Assembly (NCBI RefSeq): GCF_014805625.2
Contig: NW_023998493.1
Coordinates: 1,846,082 to 1,910,081 of the forward strand
DNA: 64,000 bases
Origin: Glossina fuscipes
Lineage: Eukaryota; Arthropoda; Insecta; Diptera; Glossinidae
Reading direction: 5' to 3'
How positions within the stretch are numbered: position 1 is the first letter of the stretch; the number at the start of each line of letters is the position of its first letter. Of the stretch, positions 21,820 through 33,599 are shown one piece after another. The notes under the pieces are model-generated. The model ran no database searches. It saw only the letters and a list, made by a program, of their open reading frames with translations, and had not been told where the DNA came from. The position numbers and the translations under genes were made by a program.

Positions 21820-24815
21820 GAAATCTAAAAATATATGGTCTGTGTATGATATCTTATGTTCATATTTAGCTCTCTTGTTTGACAAAATAAGAGACTCAGA
21901 GTGACATCGTAGTAAGTGCTATAGAAACACCTCGACGTGTATGGAAAATTTCTTTGCGAAGTTTTATAGTCACGGTCCAACTGGGTGGTTCCTGGTAACA
22001 ATTAATATAAAAAAGTATAATTGAAGATTAATGAAATTTTGCTTTTTTCCTTACTTTAGGCTTTAAAAAAATTGAAAGAGGCGGAAATTCTTGTTTATTT
22101 CATCAACGTTTGTGTATAAAGCTAATTCGCCTAAAGAACATTAAAAAATTCGTAAGATTTCTTACATTGCCTTACTGAATATTTCTGCGAAGAAATCTTC
22201 TCAGTTGCGATATTTAATTTTGTAAGAGATGGAATAAGTAATCAAAAAAAAAAGCACTTTTGGTTTTTCTTTTTGTGGTTTACTTCGCACAATTAACTTA
22301 AAACCTTAAGTAGTTATTGTGGCATTTATGGTCTTTAACGAAATGAACTGCAAATGCGATGAAGAGCAGCAAAATTATTTCGTAAGAACGAAGTTGATAG
22401 CTATGAAAATTTGCAGGAAATTAAAAAGAAAAATTGCTTTAATATATTTAGTCAACCATTAAATTCTAAAAATGTTTTCTTAAAGAATTAAGTAATCATT
22501 AATAGAGCATCGTACTTGTAAATCTATAATGCACCACATTACTCCTCTAACGTTCATTTATTTCTGGTGAAGTACAGGACTATTATTTCATAAACATTAT
22601 ATTTCGTAAACAGTTGTACAAGGCGGATGGTATGTTACAATTACCAGCAATAGTTATCTTTATGTATGCAGTTAGTTCATTACTCTAAAGCATTGTGTGG
22701 GTTATGTATACTAAATAAAAGTACAAAATATTGCTTTCAGTTCATAAAATCTACCCCTGTTTGTAATAACTTTAATGGTCTCACTTCTATTAGGGAGCAA
22801 ATTTATGAGGGTAAAATAAAATAAACAAACACAAAAAAAAAAAAAAAAAAATTGCGACATATTTTCGGTATTAAATAAATGAACGCTTTTTGGGATAGCC
22901 TTGTACGCAAAAATAGAACAAAACGTACTCATTGACAATATACGCTCATGAAACTGAGTTTCTAAAGTGTTACATATTTCATACAGAAGAACATAGATAT
23001 TCTAACAATGTCTCTTCGTTTGTCACATGCATAAATGGGTGACGAGAATTGTCTAATATTTATATGAATTTCGTAGGTAGGCGCAATGTCTTTCTATATT
23101 TATATATAATTTCATCATTTCGTTTCTTAAAATTAAAAAACACAAATCTCTTTAAAATTTTAGGATACTATATTTAAATCCATACGGTTGGAGAAAGTAA
23201 ATCAAATTCGTCACAAAACTTTCCATGGAGCAGGGAGGATAACTTGAATAATTTCGAAAAAGAGTAAAAATATTTTCCTCAAAGCCTATAAATATTTGCG
23301 TTAAAGCCAGCCTTTGTAGTGGATATACTATAAGAATTTTTTTCGATCGACTTACATGCATTTTTCTTAGCGACTGCTCAGGGCCGTCGCCATGTAACAT
23401 TGATATTATATACTACTTGCGCTATGTTCGCTCAACTTGGTTTTTGAATTTTTGAATAAACTTTAAAAAACTTTTCATCATCTTTGTAATTTTCTACTTA
23501 TCTTTCGTTATGGATTGTTCTCCTTCAATTCGTCTCTGTGCTACGGTTGAGAACGTCTATACACCTATTAAGCTTTTAAGCTTCACACTTGCGTATCCGA
23601 AAACCGAGAAAGTGGTATTATTGAAGCATTTTTCATTCAATTTTTTTTCGAATTCCTTATGCTAACATATATAGTGTGTATATCGTTGCGTTAGCACACG
23701 TAGTCAATCATACAAGCTTGTCAGTGCATTGTGCGTTGCGTTATTTTTCACACAGGAAACTCTTATACTTTTGTTGTTTATTTGCTACATATACGCGGAG
23801 AACATTAATTTGGTGCAGCATAGTTTTCACTAATCGCAAGATTCTCAGCTAATATTGCGTTCTCGCTGCTTTATGGCTTTCTATTCATAGACATAGCATG
23901 AGTGTAATTGCAAAGTGGAAAAGTTGAAAGCGTACTTTATGATCAATAACTGAAATTACGTTTGAAAACATTTTTTTTTTTAATGAAAATTCTTCTAGTC
24001 CATACTGGAAGGACAGGGGATGCTTAGGATGATGCTGCACTTTAAGAATTCGAAATAAAGTCATAATCAACTTCCTATAGCGAATGTTTTTGAACCGTTT
24101 AACTTCGATGGCTCATCAACGATCTTGTATAATATTCATTACAGAAATTTCGATAGAAACCCTAAGTTCCAGGTTGTGGCCTAAATGCAAAGAATGCAAA
24201 CCTAGGTTTATCCCACGTTATCTTAGGTTAGTATTAACGAAGCATCCTGTGTGGGTAAATATGCTAGATCTACAAGCATACATTTTCTAGGTTGATTCTG
24301 TCGTCTCGTTCATTAAGACCTGATTGGGCCGTGACCACTCCTTCTAAGACAAATGACATCTCATCTAGAAGCTTGTGCCAGAACTATCCACCACCACGTC
24401 ATAGTTTTCTCTGAGGCGACAGGTGCGGTTTACTCTTAACAATAGGGAAGAGACTCTATAGCATGCTTAATCCGTGCTTAAAACCATTTGAATTTGTTTG
24501 GTTTCGTCGAAGACTGCGTTTCGAAAAGAAGTCCCTTCAATCAGAACGATAGCGCTTCGGACGCTTGTAAGAAAATCCTTGGGGCGTATGGAGGTATTTC
24601 ATCGATATGAATCTGCGCTATTTTTCGACCAGAAATCTGCTATAAGGATTTTGATAAAAAAAAAAAATTTCCCACATTCTGTATTTAATTTAATAAAGTT
24701 CATTTAAAATATTTATAGGAAAAATAGGTTGGCATTTTGGTGGAAAAGTGCCTCAAACTTTTCGCTCCAAGCAGTAAGTACAAAATGCTTCACTTAGTAT
24801 TAGATTTACGTACAT
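21820..24815. other. AT-rich DNA with no recognisable gene
   Basis: 3 kb without a supported gene. There is an A-run at about 22832-22850. Short frames at 23152-23400 (minus) and 24084-24290 and 24498-24707 (plus) have no recognisable motif. Confidence 0.5.
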
Positions 24816-24824
24816 TTTGTACAT

Positions 24825-25080
24825 ATCGATTTTTATTGAAAGCCGTCAATTTGACGGGCAAATTTTGTGAATCGTCACGGTCGCAAAAATAAAGATAGAA
24901 AGATGAAATTTGGCACATATACTTCTTGGTCGATTCTAAATATGTCTTTAGAAAAATCGGCATGATCTGTTCACACGCACGCCCAATTTGTAGAAAAGAC
25001 TAAAACGACCTAAAGTTTTCACAGTTTGGTCTATAACTTACGATTTCGCCACTATATTTTCGAAAAACTGGTACCCCAAA
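24825..25080 (+). repeat. Dispersed repeat family A, 3'-half piece A5
   Basis: It carries the downstream module of family A: GCAAAAATAAAGATAGAAAG, GAAATTTGGCAC, TTGGTCGATTC and ACTAAAACGACCTAAAG, followed by GTCTATAACTT. The same set, in the same order, lies inverted at 25.75-26.01 kb. Confidence 0.6.
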
Positions 25081-25084
25081 ATTG

Positions 25085-25745
25085 ACTGGTACCAGAAATT
25101 ACCTTGATCGGTTTAACAACATGTTCGCAATTGCTAACTGCTTAGGTGAGTTAGCTTTTATACACCATTTTACACTCATTGAGTTTTTTACTATCTGGTG
25201 CTATCTGATATTAGTGAACTTACGGCCATTGCCTGTATATATTTTTTTTTTATTAAAATTATCTCTTTGACAGATATATTAAGAAAAGATTTTTAAAATG
25301 AATTTTTTAGCACGTTCCACGTATGAACTTCTTCCATTAAGTGCAAACATACTTACCTTCATTTTTTTTACATAACAAAGTTTGGCAAGATTTTCTAGCA
25401 TTTAGACTTGATACGTCAGACAATAAAATATCCTGAAAAAAGAGATGCGACTAGTGCAGCTGCCGCCTTGTACAATATCCAGATATTGGTGCCAAATCTA
25501 CAACTAGCCCGATAAATTTGGCACAGCCTATCCGGTCTATGCTGTGTAAAACAACAGTTTTGATTGGGAACAAATGTTCGTTAATTTTATTTTTCGTGCC
25601 AGGCTTATAAGAAGCCTGACTATTTCGAATAAATTTGCCCCATATTGCAGAAATTAAAGTAAATCCAGTAAAATCTAATAGTAGCATATAGTATCAAAAA
25701 AAATTCAGTGAGCATAACTCACCTATTTAGTCGTTAATTGTGAAG
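25085..25745. other. Spacer between two inverted family A pieces
   Basis: About 660 bp lying between converging repeat pieces. The right part (25440-25690) is richer in G+C and has a 78-codon minus-strand frame with no motif I recognise. Confidence 0.4.
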
Positions 25746-25749
25746 GTAG

Positions 25750-26010
25750 ATACCAATTCGGGAAGTTATAGACAAGAATGTGAAAAAGTTGTCCGTGTTC
25801 TTCGAGGTCGTTTTAGTTTTTTTCTAGTTGTAGGCGTGTATATCAGCAGATCACGTCCACGTTTTAAGCACATTTTTCCAATTACTCGATCAATGGTTGT
25901 ACTAAGTTTCAGTTTCTTTTCTTTATTTTTGCGACTGCGTGCAATGTGGAAGACACGAAGTGGGCGTGTCCCAAAAAGAAGGGTGGTAATATATATTTGG
26001 TGCATTAAAT
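25750..26010 (-). repeat. Dispersed repeat family A, 3'-half piece A8 (inverted to A5)
   Basis: On the minus strand it reads CGCAAAAATAAAGAAAAGAA, CTGAAACTTAGTAC, TTGATCGAGTAATTGG, ACACGCCTACAACTAG and AAACTAAAACGACCTCG, ending near TGTCTATAACTTCCCG. It matches A5 and the 46.6-kb part of A4. The opposed 87- and 98-codon frames here are not genes. Confidence 0.6.
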
Positions 26011-26011
26011 C

Positions 26012-27790
26012 GTTGATATATAATAACATAATATAAAATAATATAAAATAATATCTGAAGACATCTACTTTCCTACATAGAATTTTTCAGCAAGAAATCA
26101 CAGATCTATCGGGTGCCATGAATCTAATGGTGATATTTTAATTTCATTTAATAAATCCGCTGTATCTATAAAATTAGGGACAAACACCGAAAAACCTATG
26201 TAAATTGATATTTCATGCTGCACAAGCAAGGTCTAAGAGATGTTTCATTAAACTGGTGAGAATGAATAGGAATGATACGAAATGCTTTGTAAGTTTAACA
26301 TACCTTTTTTTTGTTACACTATCTTCTTAGATGAAATTTGTTTTCTGTCCTTTAAAACTTTTTAGAAATTACATGTATGTCAGTCACTCAGTTCAATTTG
26401 TTTTTCTTCTTCAATGTTATTAACTAGATACTTTATGCATTCGACATGTCATGTATTTTTGACATAAAATTTTTTAAAATATCGACTTTGTTAGCAAAAA
26501 GTCAAGTCCATCACAAAACAAAAATCTTAAAAACAAATAGTTAAGTAACATTAATTTAAGAAATGAATATATGTAAGACATTTTCTTTTTGAGAGAATAA
26601 ACTAAAATGTAAAAGCTAGATATTAATATTTCTTAAATTATGCAGAAAACCCTGTTTAAATGGCGAGCGTTACAAACGATCTGAATGGCGATAGAAGTTT
26701 TAGAAGGTGACTTACATAAAGCAGGGGTTATAAAAATTGACAAAATGGAGGGATAAAAATCTAAACGACGACTACGATTCCAAAGCAAGCTTTTTAAACA
26801 AAATTGCATAAAAGCAAACTTGAATTTACGTCACTAACTATTGCTGTCTTCACACTTACTTCCTTTAGGTAATTGATTGTCAATAGTTCTTTACGTTCAT
26901 ATATTGTAAATTTGTTTGTTGTGTAGTTTTCCGTTTCTTTTGCCACGACGTGATTATCAGGCATAAGCAACTCGTTTGCGTTTTTCTTATCCTTGCAGCA
27001 AAGTTGCACCTTTGACATGGGCATGGATTACTTATAATATTTTGCTTCAGTTATTTCTGCTGCCATAGTGATAATGGCGGCACTATTTCCTTTTCCTCTT
27101 TTCAACGAGCATTAGTTAGATGCCATTCCTGTCTTCGTACAATAATAATGTTAAGCTTTCTTTTCTTCTTTTCTTTTAAAAAACCATTTTATTTTATGTT
27201 GTCATCGGTTATGTAGACATAGTTTTAAAATGCAAATACCTTGCATTTCTACGCCAAATTTCTATGGTTCAAGATGTTCTTTTTTTCAATATAGTCGCTA
27301 AGCTCTTTTCGATTGCCTTAAAATTTTAACCGGAGCTTCAAGTTCGTGCATGTTTCATTTTCCGAATAAAACGCAACGTTTTTGTTCGTAGTATATGTTT
27401 GCTTTATGTAAATAGGTAAACAAAATAATTAGATTTCTATTTATCTAAGACTTACGATCCTTTACATAAAATATGTGTACATTTCAGTAAATAACAGTAT
27501 AAAAAAAAAATTTTTCTTCTTAACAAAATCTGTTAATAATTTAGCAAAAACTCCTTAATACTAGTCTACTAATAATAGCTAACCAATAGCAGTTCCATTT
27601 TACCACGTCGTAGTAAAAGAAAGGTGATGAATATCCATAAGTCGAGTCAAGCCGAATATAACTCATTACTCATTCCCTAATTGCTCTCTCTGATCAAAGT
27701 ATTACCGTCAGGTACATTTAATTTAAGGGACTCTGCGGCTGACCTGTTTTGAGGGGCAAATTCGAATCTAAAAAAAAAATCATTTAATAT
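26012..27790. other. AT-rich DNA with a small ATAAAATA tandem run
   Basis: A short run of AATATAAAAT-type units lies at 26026-26054. No gene is supported in the rest. Confidence 0.5.
27621..27672 (+). repeat. Family A tail fragment
   Basis: GTGATGAATATCCATA followed by GAGTCAAGCCGAATATAACT matches the closing part of family A copies at 21.8 and 48.75 kb. Confidence 0.5.
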
Positions 27791-27796
27791 TTATAC

Positions 27797-27853
27797 CTGG
27801 GGGAATACATAGTGCCGTGTGAGGACGTTGAGCTGTTAGCTCCAGCATTTTCG
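27797..27853 (-). other. Candidate 57-nt exon of an unknown gene
   Basis: On the minus strand a G+C-rich 57-base block is preceded by CTGCAG and followed by GTATAAATA, a good acceptor and donor pair. The length is a multiple of three. One frame across it is open and reads ENAGANSSTSSHGTMYSP, a Ser/Thr-rich composition common in fly regulatory proteins. The polypyrimidine tract before the acceptor is poor and there is no neighbouring exon that I can see. A chance G+C island is quite possible. Confidence 0.15.
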
Positions 27854-27859
27854 CTGCAG

Positions 27860-30800
27860 ACGTCATGGCCAACTTACAGGCAGGAGTTATTTAAGCGCAT
27901 GCGTTTTGCAAAAGTAAAACGTTTTGCATAATAGACAGAAAACTTAAGCGATTTTTTTTAATCGCAAAAGCAAAGCTTGTTTCACTCTCCAACATACCGT
28001 GACGAGTGACGGTAATGACATTCGAGTGAAGTCCAATATTCAAATGTAATATTGCACCCCAAGATTGACGTTAACTACCATGTAAAGTTAACAGCGTTAT
28101 CGAAATTTCTTATCCATTGATTAATAGAAATGTAGGCTAAGACATAACAGCAAGAAATTAGTTATCAAAACTATATTTCATTCCTTTCACTTTTCACGCT
28201 GCTCCGATTTGATCCTCTAGGGCTTATTGTCATATCAACAATGTGCAAATTGCGCAAATGACCAGCAATCTATCCTGACATCTTTCTACACTTAATCTAC
28301 GCTCGAGTTTTAGTTTCGAACTCGATTATGCCAAAATGTTAAGGTTAAGTGGTAATTTTAGAACAAAATGTCAGAAGTACTCTCATGTCAGCGAGCTAAA
28401 ATTACTGCGAACATTTCTTTTGCCCTTTCTTTATTTTTTTTTGCTTTGCTTTTTCTTTTGCTTGATAATGTTTTTTTTTTTATACTTTCTTCTTAATCTT
28501 ACTGTTACTTCAAATAAAATGTTAATAATAGTTTATTAATTTCTAAATTGTAAAGGGCAACCTTTACTTCTAAGCTCTTCAATTTTTATATCAAGCTGCA
28601 CATAGCTTTTAAAATTGGAGGTAAACGAAAACTAAACTTAAAACTGCCCTTCCCTTTTCAAATACGCTTCCTTATTCTGTTTGCTCAACGACATCGCGCT
28701 TGAAAGTACCGCTTTTCGCGCATCTGTCAAAGATGGAATCGCATTTACTAGTATACTTTACGTGTTGCAAAATGAGAGATAAAACGAAAAAAAATTATAT
28801 AATTCATTAGCCAAATTCGTAATCATTAGTGAAGTTACGCTGAAGTATTCTTTATTCGAAAATGCCTTTAAATGAACAAATACTTTTTAAAGAGATCGAA
28901 ACCAGCGTGGAAAATCAGCGTCGATACATTTCACAAAACGATTCTTATCGGAGCGTTGAATGAAGAGCTACAAATTTTAAGCGAAAACTTTTCCTTCAGA
29001 TGATAAATTTTTTCTCTATTTGTTTTTTTATTTATTTTAATTACGCAATGTCTAGGTGAGCTCGTATTCTTATTATTATTAGTATTGTTATTATAATTTA
29101 TTTAAACCAATCGGATGTATACCTCTGCTTCTCGATTGACACTTTACAAGTTGTTGAAAAAACGCCCATTACATATTTACCGAAGGGATAGTAATCTCTT
29201 TTACAAACGCTAAGAAAGTCTTAAATGTACTTTTGTAGGATAACCTAATTTATTTTTATTTTGTTTATCACGATGTATATCGTCCATTATATGTCCGCTA
29301 TTCCAATAGATAAGTACATAACCATTGTATTTTTTTAAAGAATGAAAAAATTCACATTTTAAGGAGCACAAGTAGATATGATACAAAAGAAAGCGATATG
29401 CCACTACAAACTTCGTTCTAGTCTATTTAATGTGACGAAACGAAGGCTGTTAACAAGAGCAATTTCCTGATTGTTCGCTTGTTCTTCCTTATTGTTTGCT
29501 GCAAGAAATTCGTTAACTATTAGTCTGGGAGGTGTAAGATTGTGTAGGCAAAAATTGTAAGGAGCAGAATGCCCGAATTTATACAATTACAAATACTTTA
29601 TCTTCCTAAATGGGTTTATGCGACGCTATGACCATACGAATGCAGTCAAATAAAGTTCAGTTCACAAGATTAACATGCGAAGATATACAAGCACGCGCAC
29701 GACATTGTTCGCTTCTATATAAAAGTTATTATCCATTTGGTGTCCAGGTTGCCTATTTTGCTAACATTTATAGCGGAGCGATTCTGGAAAATCGCAAATG
29801 CTTTATTATCTAAGGTAGACAAGGGAAGAAGCATGTAAATAGTTCGTACTTTTCTAAAAGAATCAAGCGCCCAAAGTGCTAGTCTTCGTGTAAATAAATT
29901 AATTTTGCTTGTTGTTTGAATTTTTGTGCATTTAAAATTTTTCAATAAAAGCTGGAAAAAATTTATTTTGGAATATTCGCAACGGGTCAGTATTTTTGTT
30001 TATTAAAAAAAAATATGCATAATAACAGCTTCAAACAGTACTTTGGAATAAGCATACGTACACACGTGGATAATTTGTTGTTAGCGGCAAAAGGCAAGAG
30101 AGGAAATTTTCTGGTATATGAGAAAGCCTTGTCTTATTTTGGTCTCACATTTTAGGTTGGGAAAAGTTTAAGTCTATTAAAAAAAAGCTGAATGCTTTAA
30201 GGTGACCCATAGTGGGCATAACAAATATACGGTTGATCTCATTCGAAGCTATATGTTTGATCTACGAATGAGATTGGGAAATCGAATGGCAACAACGATA
30301 AGAAGAATGAAGTGTCCGGTTTCCGGTCTGTCCTTCTTCGCGCACGTTTGACCGCGTGCAACCAAGTTCAGGCGATAGCAGGTTTATATTATACTGGTGA
30401 AATAATGCGGGGAATTAGTAAAGGTTTAATTAAAAAATAAATATTTAACAGAAGCGTGATATATGTAGAATAAGGTCTAAAGTGAATTCGTTACATAAGT
30501 AAAGGAATATGTAACAAATAATAACATTGATAAGCGGTGTAATAAATTATGAAAGGAATTGTAACAGAAGTAAATGTATATTTATGGCGCGTAAGACGGG
30601 TAATTATAAATGACTAGTTGGACGCACAATAGAGAGGATAGGAATAAACTTGCATTATTTCTACGTTATTTTGCTGCTTACCTAGCATGTGTGTGGTGTG
30701 GATAGAGGATTATCAAGTCAAGACTAACCAATTCCTAGGAATATTCCTATGGGGTCAAAGTAATATAGATGCTCTTATAAGGTCTTCTACTTGCTTTTAG

Positions 30801-30895
30801 TAAACTAAGAATTTTGCGTCCTTACAGGTAAACAAGCACCGATTTTCTTTGAAATAGGCTCATTTTTGCGTGAGTACGAAAAAAGATCGCTTTCT
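27860..30895. other. AT-rich DNA with no recognisable gene
   Basis: 3 kb without a supported gene. T-rich stretch at 28428-28500. Short opposing frames at 29.2-29.9 kb have no motif. Confidence 0.5.
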
Positions 30896-30900
30896 TATAT

Positions 30901-31755
30901 ATTTTATGCCCATCATCGATGGATGAGCGGTATTTTCATTCTGTCAAAACGTTTACAATACCCCGAAGGAAACTTCATAGACACCGCAAAATATATACAT
31001 TCTTGATCACTATCAAATTCTGAATCGATTTAAGCATGCCCCTCTATCTGTCTGTCCATCTGTGCAATGTTTGTTGTAAACGTTATAAAGGCCTCAAAAA
31101 TAATGTCTTTAAATTTGGCAGAAAGATTGGAAGTTATTGCACGCAAGTTCCAGAGCTGTCGGAGGACACGCTCACAATATCACGTAAAGTGCTTTCTAAA
31201 AGCATAAAAAATTGGTTTTTTGCTCTTACTCATAAACTATAACAAATAAATGTACAATAATTTGAACGTACCTTCTAGGGGCGATGATATAGTATTTGTA
31301 CAAAAATATTAGCCACACCTATCCAATATTATGGTGCATCCTGACTCAATTTCTTTTTTACAATATCTTTACAACGCGCAGAACCAAGCGTCAAAAATCC
31401 CATAATGAATATAAATTCTTGGGCAGTTTCAAATTTGGAATGCACTTAAAAAAGCCCGTCTATGCGTCTGGGCAAGTGTCCGTCCGCCAAACTATGTAGT
31501 ATGTGTGGTAAACATTCTACCGTTCGCAAAAATGAAGATATCGCATACAAATTTGACAAAGAATTTGGAAGTGCCCTAAAATATTCAAAGGATACGCCTA
31601 CAACGCCCACGTGCTTATACGTCAAAAACTTTTATTTTGAAAATAAAAAAAATCACACTCGCCCACTTCATATTATAAAGTATAAAAATTTAGTTCTTTT
31701 TTTTGGCCTTCTTTAGGATAATTGTGGTGGGAATAAAATTTTCTTACTTCTTTTA
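30901..31755 (+). repeat. Dispersed repeat family A, long copy A2
   Basis: It starts ATGCCCATCATCGATGGATG and contains CATTCTTGATCACTATC, ATCTGTGCAATGTTTGTTG, AAATTTGGCAGAAAGATTGG and GCTCTTACTCATAAACTATA. It then has a second module, AAAATGAAGATATCGCATAC, GATACGCCTACAACGCCCAC and ACTTTTATTTTGAAAATAAA, and stops at ATTTTCTTACTTC near 31750. It aligns phrase by phrase with the copy at 53.6-54.3 kb. Three short open frames inside it are incidental. Confidence 0.78.
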
Positions 31756-31979
31756 ACTTACTAATCTCGTTTGCTGCAAACGCTTGTAGAAAGCCACATA
31801 TGTTTGTCAGACATCAGAGAAAGCCGTAGATGCCTTGCATACGATTTCATTTACATAAGATGAGACCATTCATTTCATGTATACAACAAATGGATTTAAA
31901 ATAAACCAATGTTTTAGTGTATCGATCGACACAGAATCACTTTCAGAATCCTTTTAATATACAAATTGTGAATGGATTT

Positions 31980-32280
31980 AAGCTTGGTTATACCCCTTTT
32001 GTCTGTCTGTTTTATGACTGCCGATGTCACTTTTAAGAAATTTTTAACGAATTTTGGTTCGCTGACGTATTTTGACTTCGGAAGAAACCTGTTGAAAAGG
32101 GATTGGTTAAGACCACCTTTGCAGTCCTTCCCGGTACGACGTTTCACTTGGAAAAAATCGTTATGTGGGAAAATAGCAATTTTTACTATTCGTCGACAAA
32201 ATATGTCGAGTAATAGTATTTCCGTAAATTAAATTGATGTGAGGAATTTGGATCGAATGATCCTGTTTTTTGAAACACTC
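31980..32280 (+). repeat. Dispersed repeat family D, copy D1
   Basis: It shares with 58.37-58.65 kb the phrases GACCACC(TT), TTCCCGGTACGACG / TTCCCGTATAGCG, CGTCGAC or CTCGACGAATGTCG, GAGTAATAGTATTTC and TGATGTGAGGAATTTGGAT in the same order. No protein is recognised. It ends about 170 bp before mariner copy 1. Confidence 0.6.
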
Positions 32281-32449
32281 CCCTATGACCAAACCACAAT
32301 ATGCGTAGAGAGAAAAAATGTTCATAATGGTAATTTGATACATAAATTCACGACGTAGATCGGTACGGGTTCTTAGGTATAGTAAGCCCTTTTACGGCAA
32401 AAGGAATTAATTTTTAATATTTTATGACGAAAATAGGATCGCATAGATA

Positions 32450-32480
32450 TTAGTTTGGGGAAAAAGAAATCCATTATTTT
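32450..32480 (-). repeat. Terminal inverted repeat of mariner copy 1 (3' end of the element)
   Basis: It reads TTAGTTTGGGGAAAAAGAAA from the outside, then TCC and ATTATTTTT. It is the partner of 33566-33596. Confidence 0.92.
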
Positions 32481-32502
32481 TATATGAACTTTAGGACTTT
32501 AT

Positions 32503-33409
32503 TTAACATGCTTCGGATTGTCCGATTTGGGTCAAATATGCACTGTTTTGTTGTATGATTTGTTGCCATTTTAAAGGTAACTTCAAAATGCCTCTCTCAT
32601 AGAAGTCCTGGTCTCTATTTGCAAAAAACTCTAGTAGTTGATTTTCACAATCCTCCCTAGATTCCAATTTTTTATCATTAAAGAAATTTTGCAATTCAAG
32701 AAAAAGATGATAATCGCTTGGTGCCAAGTCCGGACTGTATGGGGCATGCATTAAAACTTCCCAACCAAGCTCCCGAAGTTTCTGGCGAATCACTGTAGAT
32801 GTGTGTGGCCTAGCGTTGTCCTGGTGGAACACGACACCTCTCCTGTTGGCCAATTCTGGCCGTTTCTGGTCAATCGCTATCTTCAAACGGTCCAATTGTT
32901 GACAGTAGAGATCAGAATTTAGCGTTTGGCCCTATGCAAGCAACTCATAATAAATAATCGCCTTCCAGTCCCACCAAATGCGTAGCAAAACCTTCCTGGC
33001 CGTTTGAGGTGCTTCACCGCTCTTTGACCACGATCGCTTTCGCACAGGGTTATCGTATGTGATCCATTTCTGATCTCCAGTCACCATCCGTTTAAGAAAT
33101 GGGTCTATCTCATTCCGTTTGGTCGATTTGTAGCTCCTGGGCGATGTTACGACTGCTAACATGCCGGTCAACTTCGATCATTTCTCCGATTTTATCGACA
33201 TTTTCGACGACCGGCCTACCTGTGCGAGGTGCATCTTTAACATCAAAAATTCCTGAACGGAATCTACGAAACCAAAATTGCACATAATTGGCTGTTACAG
33301 TATCGGAACCATAAACACCATTCACAATTTTAGCCGCCTGGCTTGCATTTTCGCCTTTGTCAAAGAAAAACTGTAAAATGTACCGAATTTTCTCTTTGTT
33401 CACTTCCAT
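32503..33409 (-). pseudogene. Mariner D34D transposase, copy 1, disrupted
   Basis: The transposase would cut and paste the element in the nucleus. The start is taken at the ATG at 33409, which opens MEVNKEKIRYILQFFFDKGE, the usual mariner N-terminus, rather than the longer frame running into the terminal repeat. About 96 residues of the first helix-turn-helix region read through. At 33120/33121 a 122-bp deletion relative to copy 2 shifts the frame and removes the second DNA-binding helices and the W-V-P-H linker. Downstream, the original frame resumes at KRNEIDPFLKRMVTGDQKW (first catalytic Asp kept, E changed to Q). A TAG at 32934-32932 replaces the Tyr of LLPYGQT. HQDNARPH and APYSPDLAPSDYHLF hold the second and third Asp. 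It ends IGQSEAC. The protein cannot be made. Confidence 0.93.
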
Positions 33410-33565
33410 TTTTAACACGCTGTAACTCACAACTAAATGCACCAAACAAAAAACAGCAAAAGAATTTTTTGTTACTGCGAAATGTACAGTATGTAAATGT
33501 ACAGTATCGGACATTGTTTGATCGATACTTTACGAGAAATCTATCAGTGTAGCCATCTACCGAAA

Positions 33566-33596
33566 AAATAATGGGTTTCTTTTTCCCCCAAACTAA
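33566..33596 (-). repeat. Terminal inverted repeat of mariner copy 1 (5' end of the element)
   Basis: It matches the other end apart from one extra G in the G-run and ACCC in place of ATCC. Confidence 0.92.
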
Positions 33597-33599
33597 TAT

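Larger units (their letters stand above)
32450..33596 (-). mobile_element. Mariner transposon, copy 1 (1147 bp, internally deleted)
   Basis: This is a Tc1/mariner-superfamily DNA transposon bounded by inverted repeats that both begin TTAGTTTGGGG and are flanked by TA on each side (32448-32449 and 33597-33598), the TA target duplication of this family. It shares its ends and most of its body with copy 2 at 47-48 kb but lies in the opposite orientation. It is 114 bp shorter, chiefly because of a 122-bp internal deletion. Flanking DNA is unrelated to that around copy 2, so these are separate insertions. Confidence 0.95.
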
